This document shows positions 18,269 through 28,854 of a stretch of 43,186 nucleotides of DNA, one piece after another (the first letter of the stretch is position 1; every line of letters starts with the position of its first letter). Origin of the DNA: W2P13-069 sp051876105 (GTDB taxonomy: Bacteria; Actinomycetota; Coriobacteriia; Coriobacteriales; QAMH01); the NCBI GenBank assembly GCA_051876105.1, contig JBJEHN010000010.1, forward strand, positions 1 through 43,186, in the 5' to 3' direction. The translations under genes and the position numbers were made by a program. Under the pieces are notes generated by a model that did not search any database, was not told where the DNA came from, and saw only the letters and a list, made by a program, of their open reading frames with translations.

Positions 18269-18840
18269 CACTGCTCACCGTCTGCTTCCTCGGGGGCGGC
18301 GGGCTCCGGTGCCGGCTCGGCCTCCTCGGCCACCTGGGCCAAGGCGTCCTTGCCCAGGAGCTCGTCCTCGGAGACGATGCCCTCGGAGGCGAGGCGGGTG
18401 GCGATGCGGCCCAAGACGCCGTTGACGAACTTGGGGCTCTCGTCGCCGCCGAAGACCTTGGCGAGCTCGACGGCCTCGTTGATGGCGACGGGGACGGGTA
18501 TCTCGTCCACGTAGGCCATCTCGAAGGAGGCCATGCGGATGATGTTGCGGTCGACGTTGAGCATGCGCTGGATGGTCCAGTTGAAGGCTGCGTCTGCGAT
18601 CCAGGCGTCGATCTGCTCCTGGTGCTCGATCACGCCCTGTAGCATCTCGCGCGCGTAGTCGTTGAGGGGCTCGCCCACGAGGTCGGTGTCCTGCACGCCC
18701 TTGGGGCAGCGCGAGACCACGAGCAGGTCCTGGGAGCCGGCGTCGATCTGCGAGATGTCGCGCCCGACGAACTCCTGCTGGAACATGACCTGCAGGGCCT
18801 GCCTGCGCGAGGCGGTGTTGTTCTGCTGCCTGGAGCCCAT
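18268..18840 (-). CDS. nusB: Transcription antitermination factor NusB with C-terminal acidic extension
   Basis: 190 residues against about 130-150 for most NusB proteins. Family features are SRRQALQVMFQQEF near 11, WTIQRMLNVDRNIIRMASFEMAY near 88 and the VPVAINEAVELAKVFGGDESPKFVNGVLG block. NusB with S10 binds boxA RNA for rRNA antitermination. About 25 extra residues at the end are Ala/Glu/Pro-rich (AEEAEPAPEPAAPEEA). I chose the ATG at 18840, with GAGGAG upstream. It follows the asp23 gene by two bases. Confidence 0.95.
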   Translation of the reverse strand: MGSRQQNNTASRRQALQVMFQQEFVGRDISQIDAGSQDLLVVSRCPKGVQDTDLVGEPLNDYAREMLQGVIEHQEQIDAWIADAAFNWTIQRMLNVDRNIIRMASFEMAYVDEIPVPVAINEAVELAKVFGGDESPKFVNGVLGRIATRLASEGIVSEDELLGKDALAQVAEEAEPAPEPAAPEEADGEQ

Positions 18841-18842
18841 GC

Positions 18843-19220
18843 CTAGTTCTCCTCGAAGGCCAGGGCGTCCACGCAGACGTCGACGGAAGAGGTGTCCGCA
18901 CCGACCTGGCCCTTGAGGGCGTCTGCCACGGCAGAGCGCACCTGGGCGGCGACGTCTGCCAAGCGGTAGCCGTAGTAGGCCTGGACGGTGATGCTCACGG
19001 CAACGGTGTTGTCTTCTGCCACAGAGAGCTTGATGCCCGCGGTGGGCACCGAGCGGCCGGCGTTGAGCGCGGCTGCGATGGCCGAGATGGGGCCGGCAGT
19101 GCCCACGCCGGCGACGCCGGGGACCTCGGCGGCGGCAAGCGAGACGATGGTCTCGACCACGCCGGGGGCGATGGTGATGCCGTTCACGCAAAAGCCCTGG
19201 GGGGCGTTCTTCTCTTTCAC
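18843..19220 (-). CDS. Asp23/Gls24 family envelope stress protein (first copy)
   Basis: 125 residues. The family core is seen (GITIAPGVVETIVSLAAAEVPGVAGV, then VSITVQAYYGYRLADVAAQVRSAV). It is the orthologue by position of Bacillus YqhY, encoded between accC and nusB, which has been linked to acetyl-CoA carboxylase control. The start is GTG at 19220, four-base overlap with the accC stop (GTGA), with GGAGG six bases upstream. A second family member lies at 28357-28707. Confidence 0.92.
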   Translation of the reverse strand: MKEKNAPQGFCVNGITIAPGVVETIVSLAAAEVPGVAGVGTAGPISAIAAALNAGRSVPTAGIKLSVAEDNTVAVSITVQAYYGYRLADVAAQVRSAVADALKGQVGADTSSVDVCVDALAFEEN

Positions 19221-20572
19221 AGCGTTCCTCCGTTCATCTCGGTTTCGATGAAGTCAGTGTAAACCTCGCCGGAGAGGAAAACATCGTTCTCCAACACGGC
19301 CTGATGGAAGAGGATGGTGGTGGCGACGCCCTCGATGACGAACTCCGAGAGGGCGCGCTTGCCGCGCGCGACGGCCTCCTCGCGCGTGTCGCCCCACACG
19401 ATGAGCTTGGCGAGCAGGGAGTCGTAGGTGGGAGGCACCTTGTAGCCGGCGCGGATGTGGGTGTCCACGCGCACGCCGGGGCCGCCGGGCACGTCGAAGC
19501 GCTCGATGGTGCCGGGGCAGGGCATGAAGCCCTTGCTCGGGTCCTCGGCGTTGATGCGGAACTCGATGGCGTGGCACTTGGGGCTGAGTGGCGCGCGGCC
19601 CGCGATGGAGATGGGCTCGCCTGCGGCGATGCGCAGCTGCTCCTTGATGATGTCCGAGCCGGTGATCATCTCCGAGACCGGGTGCTCGACCTGCACGCGG
19701 GTGTTCATCTCCATGAAGTAGAAGCGGCCGTCTGTGTCGAGCAGGAACTCGATGGTGCCGGCGTTGACGTAGCCCACGCCGCGCACGGCCTTGAGGGCGG
19801 CCTCGCCCATCGCCTGGCGGGTCTGCTCGTCCAAGGCGGGGCTGGGCGCCTCCTCCAGGAGCTTCTGATGGCGGCGCTGGATGGAGCAGTCGCGCTCGCA
19901 GAGGTGCATAGCGTTGCCGCAGGTGTCTGCGAGCACCTGAACCTCCACATGGCGGGGGTGCGAGAGGTACTTCTCGAGGTAGACCTCGTCGTTGCCGAAG
20001 GCGTTGGCCGCCTCGGTCTTGGCGGCGACGAACATCTTCTCGAGCTCCTCGGCGGACTCGGCCACGCGCATGCCCTTGCCGCCGCCGCCTGCCGAGGCCT
20101 TGATCAACACAGGGTAGCCCACCTCGGCGGCGAAGCGGGCGGCATCCTCGACGCTTTCCACAGCGCCGTCCGAGCCAGGGACCGTGGGCACGCCGAAGCG
20201 CGCCATGGTGGCCTTGGCGTTGGCCTTGTCTCCCAGCTGCTCGATGGCCTCTGGGGAGGGGCCGATGAAGACGATGTCGTTGTCAGCGCAGGCGCGGGCG
20301 AACTCCGCGCTCTCGGAGAGGAAGCCGTAGCCCGGGTGGATGGCCTGGGCGCCCGTGATCTGGGCCGCCCCGATGATGTTGGGGATCACCAGGTACGACT
20401 TGGCAGAGGGCGCGGGGCCGATGCAGACGGCCTCGTCGGAGAGCTTGACGGGCAGGGAGTCCCTGTCTGCCTCGGAGTAGACGACGACGGTCTTGACGCC
20501 CAGCTCGTGGGCCGCGCGTATGATGCGCACGGCCACCTCGCCGCGGTTGGCGATGAGAATCTTGTCGAACAT
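19217..20572 (-). CDS. accC: Biotin carboxylase (AccC-type)
   Basis: 451 residues, nearly the length of E. coli AccC (449). It carboxylates the biotin of a carrier protein with bicarbonate and ATP. The N-terminal MFDKILIANRGEVAVRIIRA, the ATP lid KASAGGGGKGM with Lys159, ERDCSIQRRHQK, and the catalytic FMEMNTRVQVEHPVSEM block are all intact. The ATG at 20572 was preferred over a GTG two codons earlier. It lies ten bases after the carboxyltransferase-carrier fusion gene, so the two products very likely form one enzyme. It stands alone as a short chain like AccC, not fused as in one-chain pyruvate carboxylase. Confidence 0.97.
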   Translation of the reverse strand: MFDKILIANRGEVAVRIIRAAHELGVKTVVVYSEADRDSLPVKLSDEAVCIGPAPSAKSYLVIPNIIGAAQITGAQAIHPGYGFLSESAEFARACADNDIVFIGPSPEAIEQLGDKANAKATMARFGVPTVPGSDGAVESVEDAARFAAEVGYPVLIKASAGGGGKGMRVAESAEELEKMFVAAKTEAANAFGNDEVYLEKYLSHPRHVEVQVLADTCGNAMHLCERDCSIQRRHQKLLEEAPSPALDEQTRQAMGEAALKAVRGVGYVNAGTIEFLLDTDGRFYFMEMNTRVQVEHPVSEMITGSDIIKEQLRIAAGEPISIAGRAPLSPKCHAIEFRINAEDPSKGFMPCPGTIERFDVPGGPGVRVDTHIRAGYKVPPTYDSLLAKLIVWGDTREEAVARGKRALSEFVIEGVATTILFHQAVLENDVFLSGEVYTDFIETEMNGGTL

Positions 20573-20582
20573 GGGCACCCGC

Positions 20583-22433
<1,851 letters not shown>

Positions 22434-22472
22434 CGCAAGCACCTTCCCTTCTTCTCACGGGGCGCCTGGCCC

Positions 22473-22509
22473 CTGTCTGTGAATGTCGATATATAGACAG
22501 AGAATTATA
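22473..22509 (-). promoter_or_regulatory. Promoter -10 with palindromic operator-like site upstream of the biotin enzyme operon
   Basis: An exact TATAAT on the minus strand lies at 22504-22509; no good -35 hexamer stands at 16-18 bases. Just downstream, toward the gene, is a 16-base imperfect palindrome (22484-22499, TGTC...GACA, 14 of 16 positions symmetric), and CTGTCT (22473-22478) pairs with AGACAG (22495-22500). A repressor bound there would overlap the start of transcription. A regulator cannot be named; a biotin or fatty-acid repressor is a guess from the downstream genes. Confidence 0.4.
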
Positions 22510-22575
22510 GACGATGGCGATGAAGCCCCCGATGAACGTGAGTTACGTCTTTATTACACGGCCCGCTGGGCAGGT

Positions 22576-23064
22576 TCAGCGGGGGAACTTGAGCGCGAGG
22601 GCCTCTTCGACGCGCGCCGGCACCATGCCGGAGACCTTGCCACCCATGGAGGCGAGCTCCTTGATGATGCTGGAGCTGATGTAGGTGTTGCCCGGGCTGG
22701 CGGTGACGAAGACCGTCTCGAGCTGGGGGGCCTGGCGGTAGTTGAGGGCGGCCATCTGGAACTCGTACTCGAAGTCCGTGGTGGCCCTCAGGCCCTTGAC
22801 GAGCGCGCAGGCGCCCAGCTGCTCGGCGAAGTCCACCAGCAGGCCCTCGAAGGGCAGGACCTCGACGTTGCCCAGGTGCGCCGTCACCTCGCGCGCCAGC
22901 TCGACGCGCTCCTCCAGGGTGAAGAGCGTGCCGCGCCCGTTCTTCTTCTGCGAGAGGGCGACGGCGACGACCACCTGGTCGAACAGGCGGCTCGAGCGCT
23001 CGACGACCTCCAGGTGCCCGTTGGTGATGGGGTCGAAGGTACCGGGGACTATGACCTTACGCAT
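22576..23064 (-). CDS. coaD: Pantetheine-phosphate adenylyltransferase
   Basis: 162 residues, standard length. It joins ATP to 4'-phosphopantetheine, the penultimate step of coenzyme A synthesis. The nucleotidyltransferase signature GTFDPITNGHLE is at 8-19, followed by GLRATTDFEYEFQMA and the late ISSSIIKELA motif. Its start overlaps the end of rsmD by 8 bases, the usual rsmD-coaD pairing. A small GC hairpin (22561-22571) right after the stop is the only terminator candidate. Confidence 0.97.
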   Translation of the reverse strand: MRKVIVPGTFDPITNGHLEVVERSSRLFDQVVVAVALSQKKNGRGTLFTLEERVELAREVTAHLGNVEVLPFEGLLVDFAEQLGACALVKGLRATTDFEYEFQMAALNYRQAPQLETVFVTASPGNTYISSSIIKELASMGGKVSGMVPARVEEALALKFPR

Positions 23065-23662
23065 CCTGCTCCTCCTTGAGCTCGAGATAGGCGACGCCCA
23101 CCTTGCCGTACTTCTTGAGGCCGGTGAGCTCGAAGCCCTCCAGCTGCCCCAGTTCCTCCTGCACCAGCGCCTGCTTGGCAAGCGCGTGCTCGTAGACCGC
23201 GATGGCGCCGGGCGCGAGGTCGCCGTGCTCGCGCAAGCGCGCCAGGAAGGCCGCCATCTGGGCGGGCTCGAGCGCGTAGGGCGGGTCGAGGAGCACCAGC
23301 CCGAAGCCCTGCCCGAAGGCAAGCGGGCGCTGCGAGGCCTGCAGGACGTCTGCCCCCTTGCAGCTGTAGCGGCGCCTGTCGAGCCCGAGCGAGGCGGCGT
23401 TGGCCTCGAGCACCTTGCGCGCGGCGGCGTCTGACTCCCAGAAGCTGCAGCGCTGCGCCCCGCGCGAGAGCGCCTCGAAGCCCAGCGCGCCGCTGCCGGC
23501 GAAGGCATCGAGCACGCTGACGCCGGCCAGGCTCAGCTGCGGCATGCGCGCGCAGACAGACGAGAACACCGACTCCCTCACCCTGTCTGTGGTGGGGCGG
23601 GTGGTCTCCTCGCTGGGCGACTTGATGACGCGCCCCTTGAACTCGCCTGCAACGATCCTCAC
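23057..23662 (-). CDS. rsmD: 16S rRNA (guanine966-N2)-methyltransferase
   Basis: 201 residues. Features of RsmD are VRIVAGEFKGR at the start, RPTTDRVRESVFS, the SAM site LDAFAGSGALGFEALSRGA and the catalytic LLDPPY motif. It modifies 16S rRNA during small-subunit assembly. The GTG at 23662 gives the family N-terminus and has GAGGGGAG upstream; the open frame to 23821 is a shadow within recG. Two recG bases lie beyond its start (stop/start overlap). Confidence 0.94.
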   Translation of the reverse strand: MRIVAGEFKGRVIKSPSEETTRPTTDRVRESVFSSVCARMPQLSLAGVSVLDAFAGSGALGFEALSRGAQRCSFWESDAAARKVLEANAASLGLDRRRYSCKGADVLQASQRPLAFGQGFGLVLLDPPYALEPAQMAAFLARLREHGDLAPGAIAVYEHALAKQALVQEELGQLEGFELTGLKKYGKVGVAYLELKEEQDA

Positions 23663-23663
23663 G

Positions 23664-25814
23664 CTAGGCTCCCCTCGAACAGCTGCCGTCTGAGCTTGCG
23701 AACACTGCCTTGAGCTCTGCTGCGAGCAGCGCATGCTCCGGTGCGGAGAGCTCAGGGTCGGCCGCAAGGATAGCACGGGCGTCGCCATGCGCCAGGGAGA
23801 CGAGCTCCGCGTCGTCTGCAACGTTCACGAGCCTCAGGTGGGCGTCTCCGTGCTGGCGGCTGCCGAGCACGTCGCCCTCGCGGCGGGCGGCGAGGTCGGC
23901 CTGGGCCAGGGCGAAGCCGTCCGTCGTGGAGACGACCGCCTCCATGCGGGCGCGCAGGGCGTCGTCGTCGCCGGGGTCTGCCACCAAGAAGACGCGCGCC
24001 GGGTGCTGCCCGCGGCCCACGCGGCCGCGCAGCTGGTGCAGCTGCGAGAGCCCGAAGCGGTCCGCGTCCTCGATCATCATCACCGTGGCGCCGGGCACGT
24101 CGATGCCCACCTCGACCACCGTGGTGGCCACGAGCACCTGGATCTGCCCGCTGGCGAACTCCTCCATGACCTGGGCCTTCTGGGCGGGCGGCATGTTGCC
24201 GGTGAGCAGGCCCACGCGCGCGTTGGGGAAGACCTTGGCGCCCAGGTAGGCCGCCTCCTCGCGGGCGGCCTTGAGGTTGGCGAGCTCGCCCTCCCCTCTC
24301 AGCGCACCCCCCATGCGGCCATCCTCGGCAGCCTCGCGGCGCTGCTTGCTGCTAAGGCCCACCAGGGGGCAGACGATGTAGGCCTGGTGCCCCTTGGCGA
24401 GCTCCTCGCGTATGGCCTCGTAGGCTATGCGGCGGCTGCCGCGCGAGATGAGCTGCGTGGTGACGGGCGGGCGGTTGCCCGGGCGCTGGCGTATGCAGCT
24501 GGTGTCGAGGTCGCCGTAGAGTGTGAGGGCCAGCGTGCGCGGGATGGGCGTCGCCGTCATCACCAGCAGGTCGCAGCCCTCCCCCTTGCCCCTCAGGGCG
24601 GCGCGCTGGCCCACGCCAAAGCGGTGCTGCTCGTCGATGACGGCCAGGCTCAGGCGCCTGAAGCGCACGTCGTCTTCGATGAGGGCGTGCGTGCCGAAGA
24701 GCACCTGCACCCCACCGGCCTCCAGCTCCCCGAGCAGCGCGCGGCGCTGCGCGGTGGGCGTCGAGCCGGTGAGCAGGGCCGAGCTCACCCCCGCCTGGCG
24801 CAGCAGGGGGCCGAGCTTCTCTGCATGCTGGCGCGCCAGGATCTCCGTAGGGGCCATCATGGCCGCCTGGCAGCCGCTGTCGGCCGCAAGCGCCAGGGCG
24901 AAGGCGGCCACCACCGTCTTGCCGCAGCCCACGTCGCCCAAGAGCATGCGGTTCATGGGGCGCGGGGCGCGCATGTCGGCCTGGATCTCTGCCACGGCGC
25001 GGCGCTGGTCTGCCGTGAGCTCGAAGGGCAGGGCGCGCTCCAGGGCGGCGGTGGCCGCACCGGGCAGGTGGGCGACGGGCACGCAGCCCGCAAGCTCGCG
25101 GTTGCGGCGCAGCATCATCTCGAGCTGCAGGCGCAGGACCTCCTCGTAGGCGAGCCTGCGGCGCGCCTGCTCGAGCTGCTGCGGGCTGCGCGGGAAGTGG
25201 ATCGCGCGCAGCGCCGCCTTGCGCCCCATGAGGCCGTGCCGGGCGCGCAGCGCGGCGGGCAGCGGGTCCGGCAGGTCGCCGAGCTGGTTGAGAGCGTTGG
25301 CCACCAGGCGGCGCATCCACGCGGGGGACAGGCCCTCGCAGGCGTGGTGGACCGGCACCATCCCCTGGCGCGGGGCGTCATCGCCGGAGCCGAGCACCTC
25401 TATCATCGGCGAGCTCATCTGGCGCATGCCGTAGTTGAAAGCCACCTTGCCCGTGGCGCAGACGCGATCGCCCGGGTGCAGGGAGTTGAGGAGCCAGGGC
25501 TGCTTGAACCACACCAGGGCCATGGCGCCGGTCTCGTCGACGACGGCGGCCTCGATGACGCGCATGCCGGGGCGCGGCTGCTTCTGGCGCACGCCCTCGA
25601 GCCTGCCCACCACGCTCACCACCTCGCCCAGAGGGGCCTGGGCACAGCTGGCCTTGTTCGAGAGGTCGATGTAGCGGTGCGGATACCAGCAGGCGAGGTC
25701 GCGGACCGTGGCAATGCCCAGCTTGGCCAGGCGCTGGGCCCGTGCTGCAGCGCAGCCCCGCACAAGCGTGACGGGGCTGTCCAGTTCGAGTTGATGCTGT
25801 GAGGGGGCTGCCAT
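23664..25814 (-). CDS. recG: ATP-dependent DNA helicase RecG
   Basis: 716 residues. RecG remodels stalled replication forks and Holliday junctions. An N-terminal wedge OB domain (about 65-145), Walker A GDVGCGKT at 293-300, the DEQH box at 394-397 (VIDEQHRFGVGQR), MTATPIPRTLALTLYGDL, and the C-terminal VVEVGIDVPGATVMMIEDADRFG and QLRGRVGRG motifs are all present. The ATG follows the degV stop directly. Fairly long gene with no defect seen. Confidence 0.97.
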   Translation of the reverse strand: MAAPSQHQLELDSPVTLVRGCAAARAQRLAKLGIATVRDLACWYPHRYIDLSNKASCAQAPLGEVVSVVGRLEGVRQKQPRPGMRVIEAAVVDETGAMALVWFKQPWLLNSLHPGDRVCATGKVAFNYGMRQMSSPMIEVLGSGDDAPRQGMVPVHHACEGLSPAWMRRLVANALNQLGDLPDPLPAALRARHGLMGRKAALRAIHFPRSPQQLEQARRRLAYEEVLRLQLEMMLRRNRELAGCVPVAHLPGAATAALERALPFELTADQRRAVAEIQADMRAPRPMNRMLLGDVGCGKTVVAAFALALAADSGCQAAMMAPTEILARQHAEKLGPLLRQAGVSSALLTGSTPTAQRRALLGELEAGGVQVLFGTHALIEDDVRFRRLSLAVIDEQHRFGVGQRAALRGKGEGCDLLVMTATPIPRTLALTLYGDLDTSCIRQRPGNRPPVTTQLISRGSRRIAYEAIREELAKGHQAYIVCPLVGLSSKQRREAAEDGRMGGALRGEGELANLKAAREEAAYLGAKVFPNARVGLLTGNMPPAQKAQVMEEFASGQIQVLVATTVVEVGIDVPGATVMMIEDADRFGLSQLHQLRGRVGRGQHPARVFLVADPGDDDALRARMEAVVSTTDGFALAQADLAARREGDVLGSRQHGDAHLRLVNVADDAELVSLAHGDARAILAADPELSAPEHALLAAELKAVFASSDGSCSRGA

Positions 25815-26684
25815 CTAGCGTTCGGCGGGAACGTAGGCAAAGCCCACGCAACCCAGGCCCACATGGGTGGCGATGATGGGGCCCACCTGGCGCACGCCGA
25901 GCTCCTTGAACTCGACGCCGGCCTCGCGCAGGCCGCTTCTCAGCATCTCCAGCGCGCCGATGTTGCGCACGTGCACGAGGTAGCCCTCAAGGGGGCCGAT
26001 CTCGGCGGCGAGCTCGGCGGCCTTCTTGACCAAGCGGCTCACGGCGCGCTTGATGGACTTGGCCATGCCGACGCTTTCTACGGCGCCGTCTTGGCCCACC
26101 ATGAGGATGGGCTTGATGTCGAGCACGTTGGCGACCAAGCCGGTGGCGCGGCCCACGCGCCCGCCCTTGACCAGGTTGTCGAGCTGGTCGACAGCAAAGC
26201 AGATGCTGCTGGAGGGGATGGTCTCCTCCAGCGCGGCCAGGACTTCATCGGCGCTGCGGCCGGCGGCGCGCATGCGCGAGGCCAGCCTCACGAGCAGGGC
26301 CTGCGTGAGCGTGTTGCGGCGCAGGTTGACGACGTCGACGCGCACGGGCGCAGACTGCGCAGCCATGCGGGCGCAGTTGCAGGTGCCGGACATGGCCTCG
26401 GACATGTGCAGCGAGATGATGCGGGTGTAGCCCTCGCGGGCAAGCTCGCTGTAGAGCTCGCCGAAGACCAGCGGCGAGGGCATCGAGGTCTTGGGCAGCT
26501 CGTCGTGGGAGGCGAGCCAGTCGTAGAACTCCTCGACGCTCTGGGCGGAGTTGTCGCTCACGAGGGGGTTGCCCGCTTGGTCGGAGACCTGCAGGTTGAC
26601 GCAGAGGACGCCCCACTCCTCGAGCTCCTCCGGGCAGACGTCGCAGGCGCTGTCGGTGACGATGGCGTAAGTGTGGCGTGGCAT
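25815..26684 (-). CDS. DegV family fatty-acid-binding protein (FakB-like)
   Basis: 289 residues. DegV/FakB proteins bind a fatty acid and present it to the kinase FakA. AIVTDSACDV at the start, SMPSPLVFGELYSEL, the MSEAMSGTCNCARMAA helix and VGQDGAVESVGMAKSIKRAV fit the fold. The fatty-acid carboxylate serine is probably in the MSGT motif. It follows the FakA-like gene by 15 bases, so it is a dedicated partner, although most genomes have several FakB copies with different acyl preferences. Confidence 0.9.
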   Translation of the reverse strand: MPRHTYAIVTDSACDVCPEELEEWGVLCVNLQVSDQAGNPLVSDNSAQSVEEFYDWLASHDELPKTSMPSPLVFGELYSELAREGYTRIISLHMSEAMSGTCNCARMAAQSAPVRVDVVNLRRNTLTQALLVRLASRMRAAGRSADEVLAALEETIPSSSICFAVDQLDNLVKGGRVGRATGLVANVLDIKPILMVGQDGAVESVGMAKSIKRAVSRLVKKAAELAAEIGPLEGYLVHVRNIGALEMLRSGLREAGVEFKELGVRQVGPIIATHVGLGCVGFAYVPAER

Positions 26685-26699
26685 GGTAGGAGGCCTCCC

Positions 26700-28313
26700 C
26701 TACTCGATGGAGAAGACGATGGGGTACAGGGGCTGCTCGCCGCGCTGGGCGTCGACCTCGAGGTCCTCGAACTCGTCTTCGATCATCTCGACGAGCGCCT
26801 CGAGGGCCTCGTCGCTGTAGTCCTCGCCTGCGAGCAGGGTGAGGGTGTCCAGGTCATCGTTGAGCTGGCGGATGAGGGCCAAGGTGACCTCCTCGATGCT
26901 GGAGCCCACCACGTCGAGCGAGCCGTTGGCGATGCCGATGAAGTCGTTGGGAGCGATGGCGGCGCCGGTGCTGGTCTTGGAGTCCTTGATGGCGACGGTG
27001 ACCTCGCCGCAGGAGACCTCCTCGAGCGCCTCCTCCATGGCCTCGACGTTGTCTTCAAGGCTGGCGTCCGGGTTGACGGCGAACATGGCCGAGAACGAGG
27101 CCGGCACGCTCTTGGTGGGGACCACGGCAGCGGGCTTGTCCGCGCAGTCTGCCGCGGCCTGGGCCGCCATGATGATGTTCTTGTTGTTGGGCAGCAGGAT
27201 GACGCTCTCTGCGTTGACCTGCTCGATCGCCTCCAGGAGGTCCTTGGTGGAGGGGTTCATGGTCTGGCCGCCGCTCACCACGTAGTCGACGCCCAGGGAC
27301 TTGAGGATCTCTGCCATGCCGGAGCCGGCGGCAACCGCCACAAAGCCCAGGGGCTTGGGGGGCTGCCCCTCCTGCGCCTTGAGGCCCTCGTTGCGCTCCT
27401 CGGACTCCAGCACCATGTTGTGGATGAAGACCTCGGCCACCTGGCCGCGCTCGGTCATGTAGTTGAGCACGACGCCGGGGGTGTCTGTGTGGACGTGAAC
27501 CTTGAAGTCCGGGTGGGCGCCCACCATGAGCTCGCAGTCGCCCAGGTTCCCCAGGAACTCCAGGGTCTCCTGGACGTCGATGTCGTCGCTCTTGAAGAGG
27601 AACTCGGTGCAGTACATGTAGTCGGAGCCCGCCCAGTCGTTGACCTGCTCGATGGCCACCTTGGCCTGGGGGCGCGAGAACTCGGCAGCATCCGGCAGCT
27701 CGCCTGCGTCGCCTGTGACGGCGGCGACGAAGGCCTGGATGAGGATGGCGAGGCCGAAGCCGCCGGAGTCGACGACGCCGTTCTCCTTGAGCACGGGCAG
27801 GAACTCCGGGGTGCGCTTGACGGAAGCAAGGGACTCCTCTGCGATGGCGCGCAGGGTGTCGTTGACGGACTTGCCCTCCTGGGCGGCGCGCACGGCAGCC
27901 GCGCAGGAGTCCTCGAGGACGGTGAGGATGGTGCCCTTGACGGGCTTGCGCACCGCCTGGAAGGCCACGGCCACGGAGCGCTGCATGGCGGCGGCGATGG
28001 CGTCTGCATCGACGACCTCGACGCCCTCCAGGCCCTCGCACAGGCCGCGCAGGATCTGGCTGGTGATGACACCGGAGTTGCCGCGGGCGCCCATGAGGGA
28101 GCCGTGGGTCACAGCCTTGCGCAGGGCCTTGCCGTCTGCACCCATGGGCAGCGCCTTGACCTCCTTGGCGACGGACTCGAGGGTGAGCGACATGTTGGTG
28201 CCGGTGTCACCGTCTGGGACGGGGAAGACGTTGAGGCGGTTGACCTCCTCCTTGCGCTCCGAGAGCGCAGAGGCGGCCGATGCGATGCAAACGCGGAGTT
28301 CTGTGATGTTCAT
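26700..28313 (-). CDS. fakA: DAK2-domain fatty-acid kinase (FakA/YloV-like)
   Basis: 537 residues. The N-terminal DAK2/DhaL kinase domain shows RLNVFPVPDGDTGTNM with Asp34, Asp36 and Asn40 for magnesium-ATP, and HGSLMGARGNSGVITSQILRG. A middle domain and a C-terminal DegV-like domain complete the FakA layout. FakA phosphorylates FakB-bound fatty acids for phospholipid synthesis by PlsY. It follows an asp23 gene by 43 bases, as yloU-yloV in Bacillus. The ribosome site is weak (AAGGGA at long spacing). Confidence 0.92.
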   Translation of the reverse strand: MNITELRVCIASAASALSERKEEVNRLNVFPVPDGDTGTNMSLTLESVAKEVKALPMGADGKALRKAVTHGSLMGARGNSGVITSQILRGLCEGLEGVEVVDADAIAAAMQRSVAVAFQAVRKPVKGTILTVLEDSCAAAVRAAQEGKSVNDTLRAIAEESLASVKRTPEFLPVLKENGVVDSGGFGLAILIQAFVAAVTGDAGELPDAAEFSRPQAKVAIEQVNDWAGSDYMYCTEFLFKSDDIDVQETLEFLGNLGDCELMVGAHPDFKVHVHTDTPGVVLNYMTERGQVAEVFIHNMVLESEERNEGLKAQEGQPPKPLGFVAVAAGSGMAEILKSLGVDYVVSGGQTMNPSTKDLLEAIEQVNAESVILLPNNKNIIMAAQAAADCADKPAAVVPTKSVPASFSAMFAVNPDASLEDNVEAMEEALEEVSCGEVTVAIKDSKTSTGAAIAPNDFIGIANGSLDVVGSSIEEVTLALIRQLNDDLDTLTLLAGEDYSDEALEALVEMIEDEFEDLEVDAQRGEQPLYPIVFSIE

Positions 28314-28356
28314 TGGCGGTTTGTTCCCTTGCTTGACTGGTCTGTGGTGGAGGGCG

Positions 28357-28707
28357 CTAGTCGCGGATCTTCACGCCCTGGACGTGGACGTCGACGGACT
28401 CCACAGGAAGCTGGGCGGAGTCCTGGAGGACGTAGGCGACCTTCTCGGCGAGCATGCGGCTGACCTCGGCCAGGTTGGTGCCGTGCTCGACGACGATGTA
28501 GAGGTCGGCGCAGATCTTGCCCTCCTCGTTCTTGCTTATCTCGATGCCCTTGCGCAGGCGGCTGTTGGGCAGGAGCTTGGCGATGCCGTCGCGCAGGGTG
28601 GGGTCTGCCATGCCGACGACGCCGTAGCTCTCGAGGGCGGCGTAGCCTGCCATGTCGGCGATGACATCGTTGGCCACGGTGAGCTTACCAGGGATGTTGT
28701 TGGCCAT
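28357..28707 (-). CDS. Asp23/Gls24 family protein (second copy, YloU-like)
   Basis: 116 residues. It shows the family core VANDVIADMAGYAALESYGVVGMADPT and VVEHGTNLAEVSRMLAEKVAYVLQ. Its place next to fakA matches Bacillus YloU. It differs from the copy between accC and nusB mainly in the long central helix. I chose the ATG at 28707, with AGGAG eight bases upstream; the frame is open to 28740 without a site. Confidence 0.92.
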   Translation of the reverse strand: MANNIPGKLTVANDVIADMAGYAALESYGVVGMADPTLRDGIAKLLPNSRLRKGIEISKNEEGKICADLYIVVEHGTNLAEVSRMLAEKVAYVLQDSAQLPVESVDVHVQGVKIRD

Positions 28708-28748
28708 GATGGTGGCTCCTATCGTGTCACAGTGCTTCAAACCGTTTG

Positions 28749-28754
28749 ATTCTA
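28749..28754 (-). promoter_or_regulatory. Possible -10 element for the asp23-fakA operon
   Basis: TAGAAT on the minus strand lies 42 bases before the start codon and just after the ppdK terminator. No acceptable -35 is found at 17 bases, so this is only a candidate supported by position. Confidence 0.25.
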
Positions 28755-28797
28755 CGACTGGCCAGGTGGCAGCCGCAGGCCCTTACGATTTTTGCAC

Positions 28798-28831
28798 AAA
28801 AAACGGCGCCCGCGCTGATGCGCAGGCGCCG
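28798..28831 (-). terminator. Rho-independent terminator of ppdK
   Basis: A long hairpin with a 7-bp outer stem (28804-28810 with 28825-28831) and a 4-bp inner stem (28812-28815 with 28820-28823) is followed by six T on the minus strand. It begins 23 bases after the ppdK stop and insulates ppdK from the asp23-fakA operon. Confidence 0.9.
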
Positions 28832-28854
28832 ATGCCATCAAATGCAGCGCTGTG

